Positions 45,391 to 53,095 of a stretch of DNA of 64,000 bases are shown here, one piece after another. Position numbers and translations under genes: made by a program. This stretch comes from Desulfobacter postgatei 2ac9 (GTDB lineage: Bacteria > Desulfobacterota > Desulfobacteria > Desulfobacterales > Desulfobacteraceae), in the NCBI RefSeq assembly GCF_000233695.2, contig NZ_CM001488.1:2412279-2476278 (forward strand). Reading direction: 5' to 3'. The notes under the pieces were generated by a model. The model saw only the letters and a list, made by a program, of their open reading frames with translations, ran no database searches and had not been told where the DNA came from. Position 1 is the stretch's first letter; each line of letters begins with the position of its first letter.

Positions 45391-47082
45391 ATGCCCCATA
45401 AAAATCTAAAACAGACCGGGTTCGACGAAATGAACCTAAGCCCGGATGTTTTTGCGGTCTTACAGACCGTTGGCTATGAAATCCCGACACCGATCCAGAC
45501 ACTGACCATTCCTCGCATGATTGAGTGCAAAGACCTGTTGGGTCAGGCCAGGACCGGAACCGGAAAAACAGCCGCCTTTGCACTTCCGCTGCTTTCCCGC
45601 ATCAATCTTGAAAACAAAAGACCCCAGGTTCTTGTGGTCACCCCGACCCGTGAGCTTGCCATCCAGGTGGCTCAGTCTTTCAATGACTATGGCGCAAAAA
45701 TGAAGGGCCTTAACGTTCTGGCTGTATATGGTGGCCAAAGCTATAGTGTTCAGTTGAACCAGTTAAAACGGGGCGCACACGTGATCGTGGGGACACCGGG
45801 ACGCCTCATGGACCATATGCGGCGTAAAACCCTCTGCCTTGCTGACCTTACAGGCCTGGTGCTGGATGAGGCGGACGAAATGCTGCAGATGGGATTTATT
45901 GATGATGTTGAATGGATTTTATCCCAAATACCACAACCTACCCAGATCGCACTTTTTTCCGCCACCATGCCGGCCCCCATCCAAAAAATTGCAGGCAAAT
46001 ACCTTAAAAATCCTGAAAAGGTTATTATCCGTCAGGAGTCAGATGTCACTAACACCATTCACCAAAAATTTTTAATGGTGAAAAATATAAATAAAAGTGA
46101 TGCACTCGTCCGGATACTTGAAGCATCCTTCCATGATGGTGTCATCGTATTTACCAGAACCCGGAATGACACAATGACGTTGACAAAAATTTTGGAAGAA
46201 AAAGGATTCAAAACAGAAGCCCTGAACGGAGAGATTGCCCAGGCAGCCCGGGAACGGACGGTTAACCGATTGAAAAACGGAAGCATTGATATTCTTGTGG
46301 CCACGGATGTGGCGGCAAGGGGACTTGATGTTGACCGGATTTCTCACGTCATCAACTACGATATGCCTTCCAAAATCGACCCCTATATTCACAGAATCGG
46401 GAGGACCGGTCGGGCCGGACGAACCGGTGAAGCCATTCTATTTGTCCAGCCAAAAGAAAAATGGATGTTAAAACAGATCGAAAAAGCCACCCTCCGGAAG
46501 ATTGAAGAGATAGCCCTGCCATCCAACAGGGAAATCAATGAAAAACGGATGGATGATTTTAAAAATAAAATTTATCAGACCATCGGCACCGAAGATCTAT
46601 GCGTTTTTACGGATCTGGTGGAGTCGACTGCAAAAGAACAGGATATTTCGATTTCGCAGGTGGCGGCAGCCCTGGCAAAAATGCTCCAGGGAAACACACC
46701 GTTTCTGCCTGAAACGATGGCTCATAAATCTGCAGCTAAAAAAAAGGGAACAAAAGCCGAAATAAAAGCCAAATCACCAGTTGCACCAAAACAGAAGCAG
46801 ACTCCTGCCCGGCTTACCCCCAATAAAATTGCGCCGACTGAAAAAGGGATGGAACGATATCGCATTGAAGTTGGTCACAAGCATGGGCTTAAACCCGGTG
46901 ATGTCGTTGGCGCCATTTCAAACGAATCCGGTTTGGAAAGCAAGTTTATCGGTGCCATCAATATTGACTATGATTATTCTCTGGTGGACCTGCCTTTCGG
47001 CATGCCTAAAAACATCTTTAATCTGCTGAAAATGACCTGGGTAAAATCCCAAAAGATGTCAATTTCGAAATATGCTTGCTAA
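45391..47082 (+). CDS. DEAD-box ATP-dependent RNA helicase with DbpA-type RNA-binding domain
   Basis: A 563-residue helicase of the CsdA/DeaD type. Motifs are the Q motif (GYEIPTPIQ), I (ARTGTGKTAAF), Ia (PTRELAIQ), Ib (GTPGRLMDH), II (DEADEML), III (SAT), and V-VI (ATDVAARGLDVD, HRIGRTGRAG). A basic linker (about residues 450-480, KKKGTKAEIKAK) leads to a C-terminal RRM-like DbpA domain (ERYRIEVGHKHGLKPGDVVGAI, IGAINIDYDYSLVDLP), which binds structured RNA. The function is RNA unwinding in ribosome assembly or cold adaptation. The ATG at 45391 has AAGGA 5 bases before it and sits right behind a terminator-like hairpin. Confidence 0.92.
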   Translation: MPHKNLKQTGFDEMNLSPDVFAVLQTVGYEIPTPIQTLTIPRMIECKDLLGQARTGTGKTAAFALPLLSRINLENKRPQVLVVTPTRELAIQVAQSFNDYGAKMKGLNVLAVYGGQSYSVQLNQLKRGAHVIVGTPGRLMDHMRRKTLCLADLTGLVLDEADEMLQMGFIDDVEWILSQIPQPTQIALFSATMPAPIQKIAGKYLKNPEKVIIRQESDVTNTIHQKFLMVKNINKSDALVRILEASFHDGVIVFTRTRNDTMTLTKILEEKGFKTEALNGEIAQAARERTVNRLKNGSIDILVATDVAARGLDVDRISHVINYDMPSKIDPYIHRIGRTGRAGRTGEAILFVQPKEKWMLKQIEKATLRKIEEIALPSNREINEKRMDDFKNKIYQTIGTEDLCVFTDLVESTAKEQDISISQVAAALAKMLQGNTPFLPETMAHKSAAKKKGTKAEIKAKSPVAPKQKQTPARLTPNKIAPTEKGMERYRIEVGHKHGLKPGDVVGAISNESGLESKFIGAINIDYDYSLVDLPFGMPKNIFNLLKMTWVKSQKMSISKYAC

Positions 47083-47210
47083 AAAGATATATGGACAGCC
47101 ATGGCATTCGCCGGAACGACAGTATCTGCTGATCTCCGGTGATCATTCCATCTTTATGTTCTTCCCGTAACAGAAAATAGGGCCGGTCAAGTTTATTCAT
47201 CAAGCAGGAA

Positions 47211-47264
47211 TCAGGTCTTAAATTGTTAATTTTCGTTATCAAAATTTTATAATTAAAGACCTGA
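47211..47264. repeat. REP-like palindrome, family A, copy 1
   Basis: The 54-base unit begins TCAGGTCTTAAATT and ends AATTAAAGACCTGA, and the inner parts (AATTTT / AAAATT) also pair. A related unit lies at 47679-47735. The CAGGTCTT...AAGACCTG pattern is of the kind that accompanies RAYT transposases, and two RAYT remnants occur in this window. Confidence 0.6.
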
Positions 47265-47286
47265 TCCCAAGCGATACGCTTTCCAC

Positions 47287-47399
47287 CCAACACGCTAAAT
47301 GAGTCGACCACAACGCGCAGGAGCGTTTTCGTAAAAAGACCAAAGCCATGTGCTAAAAGCAACGCAGTGTTGTGGGTTGACTGTATGTGATTGTTAGCC
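47287..47399 (-). other. attC-like imperfect palindrome
   Basis: Outer arms GCTAA (47294-47298) and TTAGC (47394-47398) and inner arms at 47302-47317 (AGTCGACCACAACGCG) and 47363-47382 (CGCAGTGTTGTGGGTTGACT) pair with small bulges on one side, as in integron attC sites. On the minus strand it begins GGCTAAC, and the TAA in it is the stop of the reading frame 47394-47612, the way gene cassettes end. The opposite core is not a good GTTRRRY match at the expected place. No integrase was seen. Confidence 0.33.
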
Positions 47400-47612
47400 T
47401 CGCAATATGAGTTGCCCTCCGACAACTTCTCGGGTTGGTATACTGGATCGATCAATGTCACCCTGCAATGTTAGAAAAAGATCTTTCGCAAATACAGCAT
47501 CATCAAAATGCCAGGAGTGCGACCATGTACCAGATGCTTCACTCTCTTCTTCTTTAAGCGTAGACCAATATTCCCCAACATTCACAGACCCGGACGCCTG
47601 GTTTTCCTGCAT
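47394..47612 (-). CDS. Unknown short open frame, possible cassette-borne gene fragment
   Basis: A frame of up to 72 codons reads, after about residue 10, VNVGEYWSTLKEEESEASG and then WSHSWHFDDAVFAKDLFLTL. It is rich in Trp, acidic residues and Ser and does not match a family I know. The first residues lie inside a group II intron-like hairpin, so the true 5' end is missing or starts at the GTG near 47586. It ends with its stop codon inside the attC-like palindrome. It may be a truncated gene or no gene. Confidence 0.3.
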   Translation of the reverse strand: MQENQASGSVNVGEYWSTLKEEESEASGTWSHSWHFDDAVFAKDLFLTLQGDIDRSSIPTREVVGGQLILRG

Positions 47613-47640
47613 CCGGGTCCTCGGTTATACTCGGTTTAGT
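47583..47640 (-). mobile_element. Group II intron RNA fragment (hairpin)
   Basis: On the minus strand a stem with arms CCCGGATGCAGG and CCAGGCGTCCGGG around AAAA, followed by TCTGTGAATG, matches the conserved hairpin of bacterial group II introns (usually CCGGATGCGGGAAAACCGCA and so on). Only about 60 bases are recognisable, so it is a fragment. The rest of 47083-47806 has no convincing gene. Confidence 0.5.
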
Positions 47641-47678
47641 GTAAGACATCTGTTTATGTAAAAATTCGAGGAAGGAGG

Positions 47679-47735
47679 CAGGTCTTGAATTGTCAGTTTT
47701 TCTTCGATATGAAAACCTTATAATTCAAGCTCTGA
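47679..47735. repeat. REP-like palindrome, family A, copy 2
   Basis: Begins CAGGTCTTGAATT and ends AATTCAAGCTCTGA, with inner TTTT/AAAA pairing. It aligns with the copy at 47211-47264 in sequence and orientation, 468 bp away. The two bracket the attC-like and intron pieces. Confidence 0.6.
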
Positions 47736-47806
47736 CCACAAACTTATTTTTGTTTTGTTTTTCTTTTTCATATATTATGCCCCGGCTTTCACCGGGGCGG
47801 TTTGCT

Positions 47807-48013
47807 CTATCTTTCAGGTTCTATCCATTCAGTGTCATGTTCAAATTTTAGAGCCACGGGATCGCTGGAAGAATCGTTATCCTCACCCTCTAATATCCAG
47901 ATACTACCGAATCCGTAACCAGCGTGTTCTGAAGCTTGTTTTTTTGCTTCAACCAAAGTTTTTGCGTTTGAAATAAAGGATACACCTGTATTATAAATGA
48001 TTTTGTAAGGCAT
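47807..48013 (-). CDS. Small conserved-looking protein of unknown function
   Basis: A 68-residue protein, start ATG 48013 preceded by GGAGGAG with good spacing. It reads MPYKIIYNTGVSFISNAKTL and later SEHAGYGFGSIWILEGED, with an acidic C-terminal half (SSSDPVALKFEHDTEW). The alternating beta/alpha pattern suggests a small globular domain. I do not recognise the family. A GC-rich hairpin (GCCCCGG / CCGGGGC, 47779-47798) lies 9 bp past its stop and may end its transcript. Confidence 0.6.
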   Translation of the reverse strand: MPYKIIYNTGVSFISNAKTLVEAKKQASEHAGYGFGSIWILEGEDNDSSSDPVALKFEHDTEWIEPER

Positions 48014-48174
48014 CTTTTCTCCTCCTTTTTTATTTTTGATCATGGCTTCATTCAGCCTGTTCATTTCCCCTTTTTTTGAAGCGAACCCTTCGCTTCAGCC
48101 GCGCTGCTTTTTTGCGTCAGCTGAAAGCGACTTGTGTACCGAACACGGCACATGTTCTTAAAAGTGAGTCAAAT

Positions 48175-48545
48175 GTAATGGATTTCCAAACATTTGGCAA
48201 GTCTTAGACCCAGCCGGATGGAGGCGAAGGGGGTAGCGGTAGTGCAACGGCGTGCCGCTGAGGGTGCTTTGGGAGAAAGGTCTTGCTGAGACAAGGTACC
48301 GCGAAGGTACGGGATGAGGTACAGAAATCGAGTATTGGGTAAATTGTGGTGGTGAGTAAGCAGATGGCTTTTATGGGAGCAATGCGGCAGTGGTCGAAAT
48401 TTGCATAGCATGACTCTTCCCACAATCAGATAAAATTCGGTGGGACAACCTACAACCGATTATATTAATACCAGCCGAACCGCCTTGATACGAGATCGCC
48501 GGGTGGTGTGGGAAAGCGCCTCAGAGATGGGGAGTCCTATCCCGA
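48175..48545 (+). mobile_element. Group II intron remnant without reverse transcriptase
   Basis: About 370 bases show group II intron RNA features: GTCTTGCTGAGACAAGGTAC, GGTACGGGATGAGGTA, and near the end CCGAACCGCC...CGCCGGGTGGTGTGGGAAAG, with a last stem formed around GGGGAGTCCTATCCC. The GGGTGGTGTGGGA pattern is typical of the 3' part of bacterial group II introns. The reverse transcriptase/maturase gene is missing entirely. It ends directly at the stop codon of the minus-strand gene 48546-48941. Confidence 0.6.
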
Positions 48546-48941
48546 TTATGCATCTTTTATTTGGACACTGTAATATAAATCTCCCAACAAACGAACCAAT
48601 ACAAACAACAGGTTATTTGTTATTGATATAGCCTTTTTCCGGGCACTTTTAAATGATGCATATTTTACCACCTCGCTCTCCAAATATTTCAAAAGATTAA
48701 GTTGAATTTTTGACTCAAGGCTTTGCTTAACAAACCTTTTCTGCAATTTCGTTCTAAACTTTTGATCCATTGGGATTTCTGCGGTAATAGATTTAAGTTC
48801 TGCATCAATTTTTGATAAATGGCCTAAGACGCAATCCTCCTCATTTTTTAATTCAGGAAGCCTGCCAAACACAGTATTGAAAACCCATATCACATCACAA
48901 GACAAATCCAGATATAAATTGGCCATATCCATATTAATCAT
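48546..48941 (-). CDS. Hypothetical helical protein
   Basis: A 131-residue, mostly helical, charged protein of no family I recognise (starts MINMDMANLYLDLSCDVIWV; middle LSKIDAELKSITAEIPMDQK). It has no signal peptide; a mildly hydrophobic stretch (ITNNLLFVLVRLLGDLYYSV) lies near the C-terminus. There is no strong ribosome site. The stop codon directly abuts the 3' end of the group II intron remnant, so the gene may have been cut by the intron's arrival. It may be a fragment. Confidence 0.4.
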   Translation of the reverse strand: MINMDMANLYLDLSCDVIWVFNTVFGRLPELKNEEDCVLGHLSKIDAELKSITAEIPMDQKFRTKLQKRFVKQSLESKIQLNLLKYLESEVVKYASFKSARKKAISITNNLLFVLVRLLGDLYYSVQIKDA

Positions 48942-48984
48942 GGCAATGCCATCTGATGGTTCACCGAAAATAAACTGATAAATA

Positions 48985-49170
48985 AAGCTTTATGACGTTG
49001 ACACCCCCGTCATTTCGCAATGTATAATCTGCAGTCACATGGGACAATCCTCGCTCAAATGAATGGTCCAATCTTGCAATTTCATACCACGTCCCAGATA
49101 TTTTTCTAAGTTGAAATTATTAACGGGTTTAATATTTTCAGGTATTCCAGTGCATCCAATCAGAAATGAC
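48985..49170 (-). pseudogene. blc: Frameshifted Blc-type lipocalin lipoprotein gene
   Basis: On the minus strand one frame reads the lipobox-like FLIGCTGIPENIKPVNNFNL and EKYLG, and after a one-base slip near 49087 another frame reads YEIARLDHSFERGLSHVTAD, YTLRNDGGVNVI. Together these match the N-terminal half of Blc lipocalins (VTNFDLxRYLGxWYEIARLDHSFERGL). The signal peptide upstream is broken by a stop, and the sequence ends after about 60 residues. Blc proteins are outer-membrane lipoproteins that bind lysophospholipids. It is divergent from the SDR/DUF2867 gene, with IS1380 in between. Confidence 0.78.
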
Positions 49171-49209
49171 ACTCATTTTCTTGATTAATCAGTCTTTTTA
49201 TCAGTATAA

Positions 49210-50932
49210 CCTGGATTCCCGGCATAAAATTTGCTTAGCCAACCCTTGCGCTCTGATACATAAAAATCTGCTGAGGCTTGGCCTCTGCAAACCCTGACCC
49301 AAGATCATATTTGATGACTTATTGGCCAGCAATCTTAGCTAATCCATTTTTTTACTGAACTATACTTGATTACCCATGGTCAAATCACGCCAGATAGGCA
49401 CAGTTCACCATTAGCGCTCTGCGCATAACTTCTCCATCCCGATTTTTTACCCAATAATGTGCTTATCCTGGAGAACAACGTAACCGGTACAATACGTTCT
49501 CAGCCAATTGGGCAAACGGGTTGATCTTACCAAATGAAATGCTCCACCGCCGACCACTATATATTAAACGGCCAGCCATATACATTAAATCCTGCATAAC
49601 TGTTCTTAACCTCCTTCGTGAGACTTTTTTTCTACGGTTGATCGGAAGATTGTTCTCATCCTGCTCCTCAAGGCTAATTTGGCCTATGATTCTAAGAATG
49701 TTATACGCCAAAAGAGCAAGATGGAGAATCAGGCTGTTGCTGCTAAAACGGCAACTGGGGAAGCGTTCTAACCCAAGATCACTTTTGATTTCTGAATGAA
49801 ATTGTTCACTGGTTCCATGATCATGGTATAAATTGATGACCTCTTGGGGGCTCAGCCCGGCGATGGTAACCCAATAGGTCTCGACTTCAATTGTGGGAAA
49901 AAGCAGGGGCTCCCCTTTTTCTTCATATCGTTCAGTCACTTTGAAGACAATCGGACGTGGCAATGCCCGCCCTTTTGGGTCAACAGTTGTTTGCCCGACC
50001 CACACACTTTTGTGTCCACAGCGAATCAATCTAACGCTTTCAGTATTCTGGGCCAGGATAAGCCAACCATCCAAAGATTCTTTACGTAAATTGCGCTTAA
50101 CCAAGACATCAACACCTTCGCATGTTTTTATTACTTCAAAATTATCCTGACTGTCATTTCCTGAATCAAGACGGATAAGAAGAGGTTCCTGGGTAATCTG
50201 CCTGGTTAATTTTAATATTTCTTGAATGAATTCCGGGGTGTTTTTTTGACAATGCTGGCTGCCTTCTCTAAGCTCTACATTGATTAAGTATCCTTCAGTT
50301 CCTAAATATCCGAACATTGGTGCATAGCCATCACAGCCTTTGTATGTCCTGGAAACTCCCTCTTTTTCGTTTTTGAATTGTCAAAAGGGCTAACGTCCAG
50401 ATCTAAGGGAATATAATTGCCGACACTCGTCTGAACCGGTGAAATGGCGGGTGCTTTGCCTCGAATCATTTCAACTGAAGCCTCCTTGATAAGTTCATTG
50501 GCAGATTCCCCGATCAGGTCAATGCGTTCACGCAATGTTGATTGAGAAGGACAATTGCTGATTCCCAGAGATTGTGTAAAGAAAAATGGATCCTGCCTGA
50601 AAATTTCAATAGCGATATAGTCTGGCTTACCAACACAAATAAGTCCCAACATGGACGAAAGGATCTCTCCATGAGAAATATTAGGATCAACACAATGTAC
50701 ATCCGGTAAATTTTTGAACCGCTGGGCAAAATTAATCGACTTAAGCAATGCACCTACAGGGAGCAATCCGCTTTGACTGACAAGGTTTTCATTTCCATGT
50801 TTTACATTGATAGTGGTCGGCATCGGTCTTCACCTCCGAAGTGAATGTTTTTTTAATGCCATTGTATTAATTTTATATTAAAATTTCAATATGTTATAAT
50901 TAAAAAAGCAATCTTTATGCCGCTAACTCAGG
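49210..50932 (-). mobile_element. IS1380-family element with 5-bp target duplication
   Basis: The ends match as inverted repeats: CCTGGATTCCCGGCATAAA at 49210-49228 and its partner CCTGAGTTAGCGGCATAAA inverted at 50914-50932 (14 of 19 identical). TATAA flanks both sides (49205-49209 and 50933-50937), a 5-bp target duplication. The length of 1723 bp fits IS1380. The transposase is in two frames. It lies between the dead lipocalin and the SDR/DUF2867 gene. Confidence 0.88.
49463..50823 (-). CDS. IS1380-family transposase in two overlapping frames
   Basis: The N-terminal frame (50823-50302, 173 residues, to DLDVSPFDNSKTKK) continues in the -1 frame as EGVSRTYKGCDGYAPMFGYLG and then LGTEGYLINVELREGSQHCQ to 49463. 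The whole is about 450 residues, normal for IS1380. Catalytic context is visible: DVSPFDNS, RLDSGNDS and the C-terminal E region (HSEIKSDLGLERFPSC). The switch occurs at codons AAA AAG (about 50362-50369), an A5G stretch where a -1 slip restores the frame exactly. It may be a programmed frameshift or a disabling one-base loss. There is no other lesion. Confidence 0.8.
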
Positions 50933-51001
50933 TATAAGTAATTTACAAACAACTTTTCCATTTTTTGATTTCGGCAACAAATTATTTCAGGGGGGGCCCG
51001 G

Positions 51002-52537
51002 ATGAATAACGTAAAACCTATTCTGGTGACAGGAGCAACCGGTTATGTTTCCGGGCGTCTTATCCCATTATTATTGGCGGACGGATACAAGGTGAAAGCC
51101 ATGGGACGTTCGATCCCAAAGATGAAAGACCGACCATGGGGGCAGGATCAAAATGTAGAACTGGTTAAAGGAGATATTCAAGATGTAGAATCGCTGAAAA
51201 ATGCGGCAAAAGGTTGTGGTACCGTTTATTATCTTGTCCACTCCATGATCTCCCAAAAAGGCAAATATCGAAATGCAGATAAAAACGGTGCAAGGAACAT
51301 GGTTCAAGCCGCTACACAGGAAGGTGTAGATCATATTATATATTTAGGCGGCCTTGGAGACATAAACCATAAAAATATCAGCAAACATCTCATTTCCAGA
51401 AATGAAGTTGGTAAAATTTTTATGGAAAGCCCCGTTCCTGCAACTATACTCCGAGCCGCCATGATTCTGGGATCAGGCAGTGCCAGTTTTGAAATACTAA
51501 GATATCTTACTGAACGATTACCTATAATGATAACGCCCAAGTGGGTTAGCATGCCAACCCAGCCAATCTCAATAACCAACGTTTTAGGATATTTAAAAGG
51601 CTGTTTAGAGCATCCCGAAACAAAAGGAAAAATATTTGATATTGGTGGACCCGAGGTGATCACATACCGCGATTTATTCCGCCTCTTTGCCAAAGAGGCA
51701 AATTTACCTGCACCATTTATAATTCCGGTTCCTCTGTTAACGCCTAAATTCTCCTCACTTTGGATTCACCTTGTGACACCAGTGCCTGCCGCCATCGCAC
51801 AACCCCTGGCAGAAGGATTAAGCTTACCCACTACCTGCACGGAAAACAGCATAACCCGGATTATTCCGCAAGATCTGATTTCGTGTTCTGAAGCAATTCG
51901 AAGGGCACTTGACCGGGTTCGTCAGGAGCAGGTCGACACCTGCTGGGCTGATGCCGGTGAAATCAAATACCCTGAATGGTCGTACTATGGAGATTCTGCC
52001 TACTCAGGAGGTACCATTCTTTCTTGCGGCTACCAGGCTACTGTAAAAGGAAGGCCAGGCAATTTATGGAAGTCTATTGAAAAAATTGGTGGTCGGACCG
52101 GGTATTACGGTGCGGATTTATTGTGGAAAGTTTACGGTATCATAGATATATTTACCGGAGGGGTTGGACTATCCCGCGGCCGCCGTTCCGAGAAGGAACT
52201 CAGGGTCGGGGATGCACTTGATTTTTGGAGAGTCCTTGAAATAGAAACCGAATCAAAGCTGATTTTATTGGCTGAAATGAAAATACCGGGCGAAGCGCTT
52301 TTAGAGATCAAAATGGAGGCTATGAACAATGATCTTTGTAACGTCAGTTTACTCGCACGTTTTTTGCCTAAAGGTTTAGTCGGACTTGTCTATTGGTATG
52401 CCCTGCATCCATTCCACCAATATGTATTCACGCAAATGTTGAAAGGGTTAGTAAACGCCTCTAATTCAAAATTTGTAAAAAAACCGAACAAATACTCTCC
52501 TGGTCCGGCAAATACATGTAGATTGTCAGATCAATAA
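51002..52537 (+). CDS. NAD(P)-binding SDR-like protein with C-terminal DUF2867
   Basis: A 511-residue protein. The N-terminal extended-SDR/NmrA-like fold begins ILVTGATGYVSGRLIPLLL, with GDIQDVESLKNAAKGCGTVYYLVHS and IYLGGLGD. From about residue 330 a DUF2867 domain follows (RTGYYGADLLWKVYGIIDIF, LRVGDALDFWRVLEIE, LVYWYALHPFHQYVF). It is a soluble oxidoreductase by fold; substrate unknown. Homologous two-domain proteins are commonly encoded near cyclopropane synthase/DUF1365/lipocalin genes. GGGGGG lies before the ATG. It is the first gene of the plus-strand run to 58607, 70 bp past the IS1380 end. Confidence 0.87.
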   Translation: MNNVKPILVTGATGYVSGRLIPLLLADGYKVKAMGRSIPKMKDRPWGQDQNVELVKGDIQDVESLKNAAKGCGTVYYLVHSMISQKGKYRNADKNGARNMVQAATQEGVDHIIYLGGLGDINHKNISKHLISRNEVGKIFMESPVPATILRAAMILGSGSASFEILRYLTERLPIMITPKWVSMPTQPISITNVLGYLKGCLEHPETKGKIFDIGGPEVITYRDLFRLFAKEANLPAPFIIPVPLLTPKFSSLWIHLVTPVPAAIAQPLAEGLSLPTTCTENSITRIIPQDLISCSEAIRRALDRVRQEQVDTCWADAGEIKYPEWSYYGDSAYSGGTILSCGYQATVKGRPGNLWKSIEKIGGRTGYYGADLLWKVYGIIDIFTGGVGLSRGRRSEKELRVGDALDFWRVLEIETESKLILLAEMKIPGEALLEIKMEAMNNDLCNVSLLARFLPKGLVGLVYWYALHPFHQYVFTQMLKGLVNASNSKFVKKPNKYSPGPANTCRLSDQ

Positions 52538-52579
52538 TGTTAAAACTCGATCATCGAGTAAAATGTATAGGATTATTAT

Positions 52580-53095
52580 ATGAGTGATGACACCCAACAG
52601 ATATTAAAAAATATTGCGCAGCTATTTGAATCACAGAGCTTTGCTGTTCTTTCCACCCAGAAAAACGATCAGCCATATTCAAGCCTTGTTGCATTTGCTG
52701 TAAACCCTGATCTTAATTATTTTTATTTTCTAACCCCCAATACAACCCGTAAATACGACAATCTGAAAACAAATCCGAAAGTCTGTATTCTTGTTAACGA
52801 CAGCCAAAATAATGCCGATGATGTTTACAATGCAGTTTCCGTTACCGGCACAGGTGTTGCGGAAACTATTGATAAATCAGTTGAGCAAAAAGCACTTGAT
52901 TTATTCCTGAGAAAGCATCCTCATTTAAAAAATTTTTCCAAGGCACCTACCACAGCGTTCGTCCGTATCTCTATGAAGCGGTACTTTATGGTGAACCGAT
53001 TTCAAAATGTCGTTGAAGTTAAGGTCAAACATGGGAATCAGATAACCGTTGACGGATACCTGGGCATCATCACCTGCCACACTGAAGATCTGTGA
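52580..53095 (+). CDS. Pyridoxamine 5'-phosphate oxidase-like (split-barrel flavin) protein
   Basis: A 171-residue protein of the PNPOx-like FMN-binding split barrel. It shows AVLSTQKNDQPYSSLVAFAV, YFYFLTPNTTRKYDNLKTNP and VCILVNDSQN, the usual strand pattern of the family. The C-terminal YFMVNRFQNVVEV completes the barrel. FMN or heme/F420 binding and substrate are unknown. It lies 42 bp after the SDR/DUF2867 gene, and its stop overlaps the GTG of the histidine kinase (GTGA), so the two are translationally linked. Small flavin barrels next to kinases may act as redox sensors, but this is inference. Confidence 0.83.
   Translation: MSDDTQQILKNIAQLFESQSFAVLSTQKNDQPYSSLVAFAVNPDLNYFYFLTPNTTRKYDNLKTNPKVCILVNDSQNNADDVYNAVSVTGTGVAETIDKSVEQKALDLFLRKHPHLKNFSKAPTTAFVRISMKRYFMVNRFQNVVEVKVKHGNQITVDGYLGIITCHTEDL

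Noticed and set aside
47018-47461. 147-codon minus-strand open frame
   Set aside because: It overlaps the helicase end, a REP palindrome and the attC-like structure, and has no protein-like pattern or ribosome site.
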